This document shows, piece after piece, positions 35,689 through 43,724 of a DNA stretch of 64,000 nt (position 1 is the first letter of the stretch; each line of letters begins with the position of its first letter). The stretch is taken from positions 3,968,001 to 4,032,000 of the forward strand of contig NZ_CP086253.1 in the NCBI RefSeq assembly GCF_003382565.3, read 5' to 3'. Below the pieces are notes generated by a model. That model was not told where the DNA came from and made no database searches. It saw only the letters and a list, made by a program, of their open reading frames with translations. This DNA comes from Pectobacterium aquaticum. Its GTDB lineage: Bacteria > Pseudomonadota > Gammaproteobacteria > Enterobacterales > Enterobacteriaceae. A program made the translations under genes and the position numbers.

Positions 35689-36501
35689 TTACCGATATAG
35701 GGCTAATAACTCGTTTACTTTACTACGCCCTAAAATATTACGGCTAATCGTTCTGCGCGCTTTAACAACATAGAGCACCGCTTCCTGATACCACTCACGG
35801 GTCAGCAAGGTGTCATGATTGGAAATCAGCACCGGAATCTGGCTTTCTGCTGACAAACGACGTGCCAATTGCGCCAAACTTTGCTGGTCAGCACGGCTGA
35901 AATTATTGGTGTGATAGGCCGTAAAATTCGCGGTCGCAGACAGCGGCGCATAAGGCGGGTCGCAATAAATAACCGATCCCTTCTCTGCTTTTTCCAGCGT
36001 GTCCTGATAATGTTCACAAACGAAAGTGGCATTTTGCGCTTTGAAGGCGAACCAGCGAATTTCTTCTTCAGGAAAATAGGGCTTCTTGTAGCGCCCGAAA
36101 GGAACATTGAATTCACCGCGCATGTTGTAACGGCACAAGCCGTTATAGCAGTGGCGATTCAAATAGAGAAACAGCAGAGCGCGCCGATAGGCATCGCTGC
36201 AAAGGTTAAATTCTTCACGCAGCAGATAAAACGTCTCTGACGTGTTGACCTCATCCGTAAAAAGTTTACGGGCATCGGTAACAAACTCATCTGCGTTCGA
36301 TTTAACGATATTGTAGAGATTAATCAGGTCGCTATTAATATCAGCCAGTATGTAGCGATCGTATTCCGTATTCAGAAATACGGAACCCGCACCAACAAAG
36401 GGCTCAATAAGACACTCTCCTGCGGGTAAATAGCGACGAATTTCTTCTACCAGCGGGTATTTACCACCAGCCCATTTTAAAAAAGCGCGGTTCTTCTTCA
36501 T
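35689..36501 (-). CDS. dam: DNA adenine methylase Dam
   Basis: An N6-adenine methyltransferase for GATC (270 aa), acting in mismatch repair and replication timing. Motif I is FLKWAGGKYPL, and the catalytic motif DPPY lies at about residue 181 (VIYCDPPYAPLS). FVGAGSVFLN and the NRHCYNGLCRYN segment also match. It lies within the conserved aroK-aroB-damX-dam-rpe-gph-trpS string. Confidence 0.97.
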   Translation of the reverse strand: MKKNRAFLKWAGGKYPLVEEIRRYLPAGECLIEPFVGAGSVFLNTEYDRYILADINSDLINLYNIVKSNADEFVTDARKLFTDEVNTSETFYLLREEFNLCSDAYRRALLFLYLNRHCYNGLCRYNMRGEFNVPFGRYKKPYFPEEEIRWFAFKAQNATFVCEHYQDTLEKAEKGSVIYCDPPYAPLSATANFTAYHTNNFSRADQQSLAQLARRLSAESQIPVLISNHDTLLTREWYQEAVLYVVKARRTISRNILGRSKVNELLALYR

Positions 36502-36580
36502 GCCGTCGTTAGTTACTCATACGTTTCAGAGCCGCGGATTGTACTCTGTGTCAGACAGCACATCAGGGCTAAAATTGGTG

Positions 36581-37597
36581 TTACTTATTCAAGTCCTGCT
36601 TCACCTGGCGGATCGGCTTAACCCATGGTTTTTTCGCTTGTACCTCTGCGGGCAACGCGGCAATCGCCTGTTTCGCTTCCGCAGAAGAAGCATAGACTCC
36701 GGTCACTAACACATACCAGGATTTTCCGTCTCGTTTCGTTTCATACACCCACGAATGGGCGAGATTATTTTGTTTTGCGTAGGTTTTCAGCGTATCCGCG
36801 CGTGAAGCGCTGCTCAATTGCAACGTAAAACTGCTGGCAGGCGCATTCTGTACGGAGGCGTTCTGCCCGGCCACCGCAGGAGCCGCTTTTGCGGTAGCCG
36901 CAGGTTTACTTGCTACTGGCGCTTTTGGCGCGCTGTTCGCAACAGGCTTAGCGTTGCTAGCGTGCGCAGTCGTCGTATTGTGCGTATTCTTAGCGGATGT
37001 CGCCGCAGGCGTTTTCCCCGTTGGAGCAACCGTCGCAGGCGCCGTTGGCAGCGTCGAGTTTCCTGCCGCACCCTGAGAGAATTCGCTAACACGCCCTTGC
37101 TGTTGCGACAGCGCATCGGTGATATTGCCCGGCAGCTCAATACGCTGCTGGCCTGCCACCGGCGGTTGAATCTGTGCATCCGTCGGCGTACCGGAAATCG
37201 GTGGAGCACTTAATGTCTGAGGCGACGTCGGCGTTTGAGAAGACACCTGCCCTGGCATTTGACCATGACTGGCCTCGCCGGAAACGGCCGCAGGGCTTTC
37301 ACTCGGTGAGGAAGGCTGCGCGCTCTGGGGCATTGCGGACGAGGAAGAGAGATCGATATTGCGCTCGCCACCCGCTTGATTCTGCGTCTGTGATGTCTGT
37401 GGCTGAGAAGGTGCCTGCAAAGCCGATCCAATACCCACGATCAGCAACACCAGCACCACGATCCCGATGCCAATCATCAGGTGCTGTCTGGAAAGCGCGA
37501 TCTTAGGTACTGCGAAGTTGCTGCTTTTCTGCTGACGAGTAGGTCGACGGTCACTGGTATCAGGCTTCAGCTCATCTTCCGGCTTGAACTCATCCAT
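36581..37597 (-). CDS. damX: Cell division protein DamX (SPOR domain)
   Basis: A bitopic inner-membrane protein (338 aa). It has a short charged cytoplasmic part, one membrane segment near residues 38-60 (HLMIGIGIVVLVLLIVGIG) and a long low-complexity linker rich in Gln, Ser, Pro and Ala. A C-terminal SPOR domain follows (from SSFTLQLSSASRADTLKTY, about 255-330) that binds denuded septal peptidoglycan. E. coli DamX is longer (428 aa); the linker here is shorter. The start at 37597 is MDEFKPEDE. Confidence 0.92.
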   Translation of the reverse strand: MDEFKPEDELKPDTSDRRPTRQQKSSNFAVPKIALSRQHLMIGIGIVVLVLLIVGIGSALQAPSQPQTSQTQNQAGGERNIDLSSSSAMPQSAQPSSPSESPAAVSGEASHGQMPGQVSSQTPTSPQTLSAPPISGTPTDAQIQPPVAGQQRIELPGNITDALSQQQGRVSEFSQGAAGNSTLPTAPATVAPTGKTPAATSAKNTHNTTTAHASNAKPVANSAPKAPVASKPAATAKAAPAVAGQNASVQNAPASSFTLQLSSASRADTLKTYAKQNNLAHSWVYETKRDGKSWYVLVTGVYASSAEAKQAIAALPAEVQAKKPWVKPIRQVKQDLNK

Positions 37598-37720
37598 TTA
37601 ACATCTCCCCCACTAAAAAGCTTGAATCCGCCACGCAGTCGCCAAGGCGAATCATTGAATCGTAACGCATTGTATTTTATTAACCATAACCCATCAGGGC
37701 GTGTCTGTCGTTAATACTTA

Positions 37721-37830
37721 TCTTTCATAACGGATAGTCTTTCATAACGGATTGTCTTTCATAACGGATTGTCTTTCAGAACGGAGCGTCTTTCAGAACG
37801 GAGCGTCTTTCAGAACGGAGCGTCTTTCAT
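37721..37830. repeat. 17-bp tandem repeat (6 units plus a partial) between damX and aroB
   Basis: Six contiguous 17-base units start at 37721, 37738, 37755, 37772, 37789 and 37806, then an 8-base partial unit. Units 1-3 read TCTTTCATAACGGAT plus AG or TG. Units 4-6 read TCTTTCAGAACGGAGCG. The array is thus two homogenised half-arrays, the pattern of a replication-slippage minisatellite. It sits within the aroB-damX transcribed spacer. Confidence 0.9.
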
Positions 37831-37849
37831 CACCCGATAGCATTACGCA

Positions 37850-38935
37850 TCAGGCAAGACAATCAGCTATCGAAGCCAACACCATGTCATGCGCGACGCC
37901 ACCACGGACTTCTGATTGACCAATCGCCGTTGGCAGCACCAAGCGTAACTCACCCGCCAGTACTTTCTTGTCGCGCATCATATGAGGAAGATAGGATTCA
38001 GGTGTCATTTGCGTCGGGCCGTTTACCGGCAGCCCAGCGCGGATCAGCAAAGACTTGACTCGCTCGACATCCTCAGCGGAGAACTGCCCGAGACGACGTG
38101 CCGTATGCGCAGCCATCACCATGCCTGCCGCAACCGCTTCGCCGTGAAGCCAGTTACCGTAGCCCATTTCTGCTTCAATGGCATGCCCGTAAGTATGACC
38201 CAAGTTGAGCAACGCACGCATACCGCTTTCACGTTCATCTGCTGCAACCACCGCCGCTTTAATCTCGCAGCAGCGACGAATGCAGTAAGCCAGTGCGTCA
38301 TGCTGTAGCGCACGCACGGCTTCAATGTTTTCTTCGAGCCAAAGAAAGAAATCGCGATCCAGAATAATGCCGTACTTGATGACTTCCGCCAGCCCGGATG
38401 ACAACTCCCGTGCGGGTAAAGATTTCAGGCAGTCCAGATCGATCACAACCGATACGGGTTGGTAGAACGCCCCGATCATGTTTTTACCCAATGGGTGATT
38501 GACGGCGGTTTTACCACCGACGGAAGAATCTACCTGCGATAACAGCGTTGTCGGCACCTGGATAAACCGGACGCCACGCTGATAACTGGCCGCGGCAAAA
38601 CCGGCTAAATCGCCGATAACACCGCCACCCAAGGCAACAATCGTCGTATCACGACCATGCGGTTTCGCCAACAGCGCGGTAAAAACCTGATCCAATACGG
38701 TCAACGATTTGTACTGCTCGCCGTCAGGTAAAATCACCTGATCGACATGCACGCCACTGTTTTCCAACATACCACGAACGCGGTCAAGGTACAGAGGAGC
38801 CAACGTCTGGTTCGTCACCAGCATGGCCTGCTCCCCCGCTTTCAACGGCATAAAAGAAGCCGAATCATCAAATAATCCAGCGGCTATCGTAATGGGATAA
38901 CTACGTTCCCCTAGTGTTACGGTAATTCTTTCCAT
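37850..38935 (-). CDS. aroB: 3-dehydroquinate synthase AroB
   Basis: An NAD+- and metal-dependent enzyme (361 aa) of the shikimate pathway that converts DAHP to 3-dehydroquinate. Visible motifs are ILPDGEQYKSL, ALGGGVIGDLAGF, PTTLLSQVDSSVGGKT (nucleotide and substrate binding) and LNLGHTYGHAIE with a zinc histidine. It is preceded by aroK by about 50 bases, the usual arrangement. Confidence 0.97.
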   Translation of the reverse strand: MERITVTLGERSYPITIAAGLFDDSASFMPLKAGEQAMLVTNQTLAPLYLDRVRGMLENSGVHVDQVILPDGEQYKSLTVLDQVFTALLAKPHGRDTTIVALGGGVIGDLAGFAAASYQRGVRFIQVPTTLLSQVDSSVGGKTAVNHPLGKNMIGAFYQPVSVVIDLDCLKSLPARELSSGLAEVIKYGIILDRDFFLWLEENIEAVRALQHDALAYCIRRCCEIKAAVVAADERESGMRALLNLGHTYGHAIEAEMGYGNWLHGEAVAAGMVMAAHTARRLGQFSAEDVERVKSLLIRAGLPVNGPTQMTPESYLPHMMRDKKVLAGELRLVLPTAIGQSEVRGGVAHDMVLASIADCLA

Positions 38936-38987
38936 GCGCGTTAAACAACCCGTTCAGGATCCGCTCAATACGGATTAAAGTATGCTC

Positions 38988-39509
38988 TTAGTTACTTTCC
39001 AGCATATTGATAATCTGGTTAGCAACGACCTTGGCACTTTGCTCGTCAGTCCGAATGGTCACATCAGCGATTTCTTCATAAAGCGGGTTCCGCTCTTTCG
39101 CCAACGCTTCCAATACCTCACGTGGAGGGGTTTCAACCTGAAGTAACGGACGCTTCTTATCACGCTGCGTGCGGGCCAGTTGTTTCTCGATTGTCGTTTC
39201 CAAATAAACGACAACGCCGCGCGCGGAAAGACGATTGCGCGTCTCACGTGATTTGACTGAGCCACCGCCTGTCGCCAGTACGATGCCTTGCTTTTCCGTC
39301 AATTCATTAATGACTTTCTCTTCACGATCGCGGAAGCCTTCTTCGCCTTCCACATCGAATACCCAGCCCACATCAGCCCCAGTGCGTCGCTCAATTTCTT
39401 GATCGGAGTCGAAAAACTCCATATTGAGTTGTTGAGCTAACTGACGGCCAATAGTGCTTTTGCCGGCACCCATAGGCCCAACCAGAAAGATATTGCGTTT
39501 CTCTGCCAT
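38988..39509 (-). CDS. aroK: Shikimate kinase I AroK
   Basis: A P-loop kinase (173 aa) phosphorylating shikimate. Walker A is GPMGAGKST (about residues 11-19), the substrate-binding aspartate is in FFDSDQEIERR, and the glycine-rich loop is LATGGGSV. Length equals E. coli AroK. It heads the aroK-aroB-damX-dam-rpe-gph-trpS series. Confidence 0.97.
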   Translation of the reverse strand: MAEKRNIFLVGPMGAGKSTIGRQLAQQLNMEFFDSDQEIERRTGADVGWVFDVEGEEGFRDREEKVINELTEKQGIVLATGGGSVKSRETRNRLSARGVVVYLETTIEKQLARTQRDKKRPLLQVETPPREVLEALAKERNPLYEEIADVTIRTDEQSAKVVANQIINMLESN

Positions 39510-39860
39510 GTTTTTTGGTATTACTAAGACAATTCGTTAATGATAACCCGCCCCGCCAATTAACCCAGCGGCGGGACCTAAACTGAAACCTCATGAGCGA
39601 TAGTGCGAGAATCAGACAAAAAATTATCTCAAGACTCAGGGTAGTTTGGCAACCGAATAAAATGTCACACCGACCACAGGTGGCCAATGTAGTATGTTTT
39701 ATCGACATTTTCGGTGGAACAACACTTCAGTGCTCAATTCGCTAACCCTTGTAAGCTAAATCCGCCGCAGCGTCAAACTCATAAGCGACGAACGTGACAA
39801 AATATTGCGCCCAATCCGAAAAAAAAACACCGTATAACATCAGAGCCTGCCTGGGTTTAC
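39510..39860. promoter_or_regulatory. hofQ-aroK intergenic region
   Basis: This 351-base gap before aroK has no convincing ORF. It should hold the aroKB promoter on the minus strand. A G+C-rich inverted repeat (CCCGCC...GGCGGG, about 39548-39575) lies near aroK, and an A-run at 39820-39829 lies near hofQ. No certain promoter boxes could be assigned by eye. Confidence 0.4.
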
Positions 39861-41135
39861 TCATGATGACACGGGTATCAGCGTCGGCGTAATGAAAATG
39901 ACCAATTCTCGTCGCGTATGCTGCTGAGTATGGTTTCTGAACAGATGACCAAATACGGGAACCTCACCTAATATTGGCACCTGTCTGTCACTGTTCTTTT
40001 TTTGCTGCTGGAAAATGCCGCCTAAAACGATGGTTTCACCATCAGCGACTGTCACCTGGGTTTGGATTTCCTGTTTATCGATCGCTAACGCTTCGCCATT
40101 ATCGCCCTGCTTAATCGTCTGCCCCGGCATGTTTTGGCTGATTTTCAGGTTCAGCGTAATCCGCCCAGCACGCAGAATGTCCGGCGTCACTTCCATCCCT
40201 AATACCGCTTCTTTGAACTCGATAGACGTCGATCCGCTGGCACCGCTGGAAACCTGATACGGAATTTCCGTGCCTTGTTTAATACTGGCGGTCTGCTGGT
40301 GCGCAGTAAACAAGCGAGGGCTGGCGATAATCTCGACCTGACTTTCCTGTTCCAGCGCCATTAACTCCAGATCCAGCAGGCGGCCATTCAGTCGCGCCAA
40401 ATGGAACCCGGCATTGATCGCTGGCGTATCCACTGGCAGGCCAACGTTAAAATGATTCAGCCTGAGCGCCTTGTTCGCCACGTCCCCTTCTCCCAGTCCC
40501 CAGTTTACGCCCAACGCTTGCAGGTGCTCGCTGCTGATAGTGACGATATGCGCCGCCAGCTGTACCTGTGCTAAGGGTAGATCAAGCTCCTTCACCCACG
40601 GTTCGAGCTGTGCCAGAGCCTCTTCCGTATCGCGAATCAATAAGGTATTCGTTCGTTTATCCACGGTTACGCTGCCACGCGTAGACAGCAGCGTCCCACG
40701 CTGAGCCTGAACGCTGGCCGCCACGTCCGTTGAATCAGCATACTGCAATGCAACAGAGATATTATGCAGCGGCAATTTCTGCGCCTGTTCCGCTGTGTGT
40801 TCGTCCCGTTCTTTCTGCAAGGACTCAAGGTGCCCGGCAGGGAAAACCATCAGTACGTTGCCGTTACGCTCGACGCTAAGTTTCCCCATGCGTAACACAA
40901 TATCCAGTGCCTGCTGCCAGGGAATATCTGCCAGCCTCAGGCTAAGGTTCCCCGTCACCCCCGGCGCGATCACCACATTGAGTTGCTGGTGATCCGCTAA
41001 CGCCTGTAGCACTCGCGATATCGGTGAGTCTTCAAACGCCATCGATACCGAACTTTCCGCACTGGCCTGAAACGGCGCGGCGAGAAGAAGTAACCCGCTC
41101 CACGCCACCAATCGACATAACTTATTCATATTCAT
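39861..41135 (-). CDS. hofQ: Type IV pilus/DNA-uptake secretin HofQ
   Basis: An outer-membrane secretin of the PilQ/HofQ/ComE family (424 aa). The signal peptide is about residues 1-26 (cut near FQASA). N-terminal short domains follow (DSPISRVLQALADHQ, LRLADIPWQQALDIVL). The C-terminal secretin core contains VEIIASPRLFT, GTEIPYQVSSG and IVLGGIFQQQKK. The hof genes are needed for use of extracellular DNA in E. coli. AAGGA precedes the ATG. It is the last gene of hofMNOPQ. Confidence 0.93.
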   Translation of the reverse strand: MNMNKLCRLVAWSGLLLLAAPFQASAESSVSMAFEDSPISRVLQALADHQQLNVVIAPGVTGNLSLRLADIPWQQALDIVLRMGKLSVERNGNVLMVFPAGHLESLQKERDEHTAEQAQKLPLHNISVALQYADSTDVAASVQAQRGTLLSTRGSVTVDKRTNTLLIRDTEEALAQLEPWVKELDLPLAQVQLAAHIVTISSEHLQALGVNWGLGEGDVANKALRLNHFNVGLPVDTPAINAGFHLARLNGRLLDLELMALEQESQVEIIASPRLFTAHQQTASIKQGTEIPYQVSSGASGSTSIEFKEAVLGMEVTPDILRAGRITLNLKISQNMPGQTIKQGDNGEALAIDKQEIQTQVTVADGETIVLGGIFQQQKKNSDRQVPILGEVPVFGHLFRNHTQQHTRRELVIFITPTLIPVSS

Positions 41136-41235
41136 AACTTTCCTTGTTATCGAGACATGCTGTTATCAACATTGTTTTCAACGACCGGTTGTCCAAAAAT
41201 TACGTTCAAAATACGTGTCGCCAGACAAATCTCAC

Positions 41236-41613
41236 CTATTCCGCAGGCTTAGTGATAAACGGAGAAACCAGCAGCAGGCTATCTGGCAGGCCATCACAAC
41301 CTGCCTCACGCGCTGTCGGGACAAGTTTGGCCCCTGATTTATCCAATTGGCTGACGAGCCAGTACCCCGGAGGAACCGTTTCACCACTTGTCAGCTTGAT
41401 CCAACCAACCTCCGGCTGTGCTAGCCAACCAATCCAGCGATCGCCAGAGCCAATCACGCCTTTTAGCTGCCACGGTGGCAATGTCGCGGACGGCAGACAG
41501 CGCGCAGCAGCCAGAGGCTGAAAAGGGTCGATGCGTTCTGCGAGCGTTTCTGCCTGCACACTATGGGGTACGAAGAGCAGCATCAATGCGATACAACGTG
41601 TTATATGGCTCAT
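41236..41613 (-). CDS. hofP: HofP-like DNA-utilization protein
   Basis: A 125-residue protein with a signal peptide (about residues 1-21, ending HSVQA), then a short domain with DPFQPLAAARCLP and WQLKGVIGSGDRWIGWL. This corresponds to PilP-like proteins that link the inner-membrane complex to the secretin. The assignment rests on position in the hof operon as well as this pattern. It overlaps hofO by 4 bases. Confidence 0.8.
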   Translation of the reverse strand: MSHITRCIALMLLFVPHSVQAETLAERIDPFQPLAAARCLPSATLPPWQLKGVIGSGDRWIGWLAQPEVGWIKLTSGETVPPGYWLVSQLDKSGAKLVPTAREAGCDGLPDSLLLVSPFITKPAE

Positions 41614-42197
41614 GGCATTCCCTCCGGTCTGACTAGCGATAGCTCAACCTGTAACCGCGGTATTTCTGACGGCGATTCCGTTGGCACGGCATCAGGCTTT
41701 ATGGTCAGTTGCGTTATCCGCAGCACATAAGGTAGCGCCGCTAACTCACGCAGCACCTGCAACACGCCCGTGTAGTTCGCGCTAAATACCAGTTGCCAAC
41801 GTTCCTGATGGAGCTCTCCCACATGGGGCAGCGCGGGCTGCCACGATAGAAGCGAAGCCCCTGCCTGCGACAGAGGCTCGACGATAAGCTGTGCCAGCCT
41901 GTCAGGCTGAAAGGGAGCGTTTTGCACGGTTTTCTCCGCTAATTGCTCGCGTAGCACCGACAGTAACGGCATCGCATCGAGCTTTTGTTGGACGTCCTGT
42001 CTATCCAGACGCGCCTGAACGGTTTGCTTTTCTATGCCAATCACGGCCCTACGAACTTCACCGATGAGGAACCAACCAGATAGCAGCCCGGCAGCGGCGA
42101 CAAACGCCAGTTGAAGCACCAACTGCTGCCAGAGCGGTTTATTCACTAGCCCAGGCTGATTCAGCACGACGTCAGTCAAAACCGATGGATTAATCAT
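41610..42197 (-). CDS. hofO: HofO-like (PilO-type) pilus assembly protein
   Basis: A 195-residue protein with one N-terminal membrane segment (LVLQLAFVAAAGLLSGWFLIG, about residues 26-46). A coiled-coil stretch and a PilO-like periplasmic domain follow (QERWQLVFSANYTGVLQVL). It is a probable partner of HofN in the inner-membrane alignment complex. It overlaps hofN by 8 bases. Confidence 0.8.
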   Translation of the reverse strand: MINPSVLTDVVLNQPGLVNKPLWQQLVLQLAFVAAAGLLSGWFLIGEVRRAVIGIEKQTVQARLDRQDVQQKLDAMPLLSVLREQLAEKTVQNAPFQPDRLAQLIVEPLSQAGASLLSWQPALPHVGELHQERWQLVFSANYTGVLQVLRELAALPYVLRITQLTIKPDAVPTESPSEIPRLQVELSLVRPEGMP

Positions 42198-42759
42198 GGT
42201 CTTCCCCCGGTAAGGAAGCGCCTGTATCGCGCCAGTTGGCCTGAAAGGAAAAGCGCAGTTGGGTATTCACACCACGCTCTCGGGACGTCTGCAGCAGTTG
42301 TACGCGTTCGACGGAAACATGGCGTAATAATGCATTCTGTAACGTAATGATATCGTGATAATTTTCACTTACACCAGAAAGCAGCAGATACGAGCTACGG
42401 TCGGCGATTTCCGTCAGCCACAGACGCGCGGGCATCATGCCTGCAAGCTGGGCTAACAGATGGAGATTACGATGATTGTCATACTGGACTATCGCCTCGG
42501 CGCGTTCCTGTTCCAGATAGCGACGCAGCGCTTCCCGCGCCTGATGCGTTTGCTGATACCGCGCCGTCAGTTGCTGCTGTTGGGCCAGCACCGCATTGAG
42601 TTCATCCTGCGCGCGTTGCTGTTTGTGCTGCCAAAACAGATAGCTCGCGGCGATAAGGCATAGCATCACCCCCGTCTGTAGCCACAGCAACCCTAACCAA
42701 CGACGTGCACGTTGGCGCATCTGGGTTTTACGCCAAGGTAAAAGATTAATCAGCAGCAT
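42190..42759 (-). CDS. hofN: HofN-like (PilN-type) pilus assembly protein
   Basis: A 189-residue PilN-type protein with a cytoplasmic N-terminus (MLLINLLPWRKTQMRQRA) carrying the INLLPW motif that binds the PilM-like protein. A membrane segment follows at about 22-42, then a periplasmic coiled coil and ferredoxin-like domain. It starts 2 bases after the hofM stop. Confidence 0.88.
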   Translation of the reverse strand: MLLINLLPWRKTQMRQRARRWLGLLWLQTGVMLCLIAASYLFWQHKQQRAQDELNAVLAQQQQLTARYQQTHQAREALRRYLEQERAEAIVQYDNHRNLHLLAQLAGMMPARLWLTEIADRSSYLLLSGVSENYHDIITLQNALLRHVSVERVQLLQTSRERGVNTQLRFSFQANWRDTGASLPGEDHD

Positions 42760-42761
42760 AA

Positions 42762-43613
42762 TCAGGCATCCTCAGGACGCAATGCCAACCCACCTGCAAT
42801 CGCAAAAGCCGAGGGGAAACTCGGCAGCGGCGGCTGCATGTGATGAAACACCGTTAACGGCGACCACGGCTGTAATACGTCGGTCTGCTGGCGGGGTAAA
42901 TCGGGCGAGATGCTAGAGTAATAGGCTATGTCATCGACATCATGCTGATAGCGAGTGCTTACAATCGATAAGATATCCGTCTCGTCATTCAGCTCATCAA
43001 GGTGTATCACGCCTGAGTGAAAAACGTGGTTCACCGGGGAAACCCACAGCCAGCCATCCAACAAGCGATGCACCAGCAGACGGTTAGCGTCAAGCTCAGC
43101 TCGCTGCGCCATCGCTCGAAGCGCACAGGTTGAGATCTCAAGCACATCGGGGTGCAGCCCTGCGTTATTCAGACATGCCAGCCATTTATCGATCTCCTGT
43201 CGACGTGCGGCGGTCACTAGCAGCGAACCCTGCCTCTGCGGGTCTTCCCGATAGTCGATCGCCAGCGATTCGCTACCGATCGGCAGCTTACGTGCCGCTA
43301 GGGTTTCGATGTAGAGGCTACGCTCCGGTTCCTGTAAACGCCGGTCAGGCATCGGTAAATGCTGCTGTAAAATCAGCTGAGCAGGAAACCCCACCCGTAG
43401 CGAAATGTATCCGGGCAGTAAACGACGCCATGTTCGCAAGGCCTCACAAAGCGCCTCAGTATGGTGTAGACTACCCGTGCGTAAGGTGTCGTCGGGTAGC
43501 GGATATTGCCACCAGTGACGAAGCTGCCAGCCATGGCGGCGGCGTTGAACCGCCAGTGCGCGCATGAAGCCGTTTTGTATATCTACTCCAACCTGCCAGA
43601 TGTGATAAGCCAT
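42762..43613 (-). CDS. hofM: HofM-like (PilM-type) pilus assembly ATPase-fold protein
   Basis: A cytoplasmic actin-like-fold protein (283 aa) of the PilM/HofM family. Its start MAYHIWQVGVDIQNG resembles E. coli HofM. The C-terminus carries FAIAGGLALRPED, typical of PilM ends. The ATG at 43613 is preferred to a TTG at 43637 on family length, although its ribosome site is weak. It is divergent from mrcA, as in E. coli. Confidence 0.85.
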   Translation of the reverse strand: MAYHIWQVGVDIQNGFMRALAVQRRRHGWQLRHWWQYPLPDDTLRTGSLHHTEALCEALRTWRRLLPGYISLRVGFPAQLILQQHLPMPDRRLQEPERSLYIETLAARKLPIGSESLAIDYREDPQRQGSLLVTAARRQEIDKWLACLNNAGLHPDVLEISTCALRAMAQRAELDANRLLVHRLLDGWLWVSPVNHVFHSGVIHLDELNDETDILSIVSTRYQHDVDDIAYYSSISPDLPRQQTDVLQPWSPLTVFHHMQPPLPSFPSAFAIAGGLALRPEDA

Positions 43614-43724
43614 GTTCAACCCGATTTCCTTATCCAATAAACGTATCCACAGTGCTGGCTTACCTTTATACTAGCGCCCGATTGTTTATAAACTGTCCAA
43701 ACGCTACTGAATGGAAAATCCCAG

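Noticed and set aside
37721..37830. Possible CRISPR array
   Set aside because: The 17-base units are contiguous without spacers and no cas genes are present; it is a tandem minisatellite.
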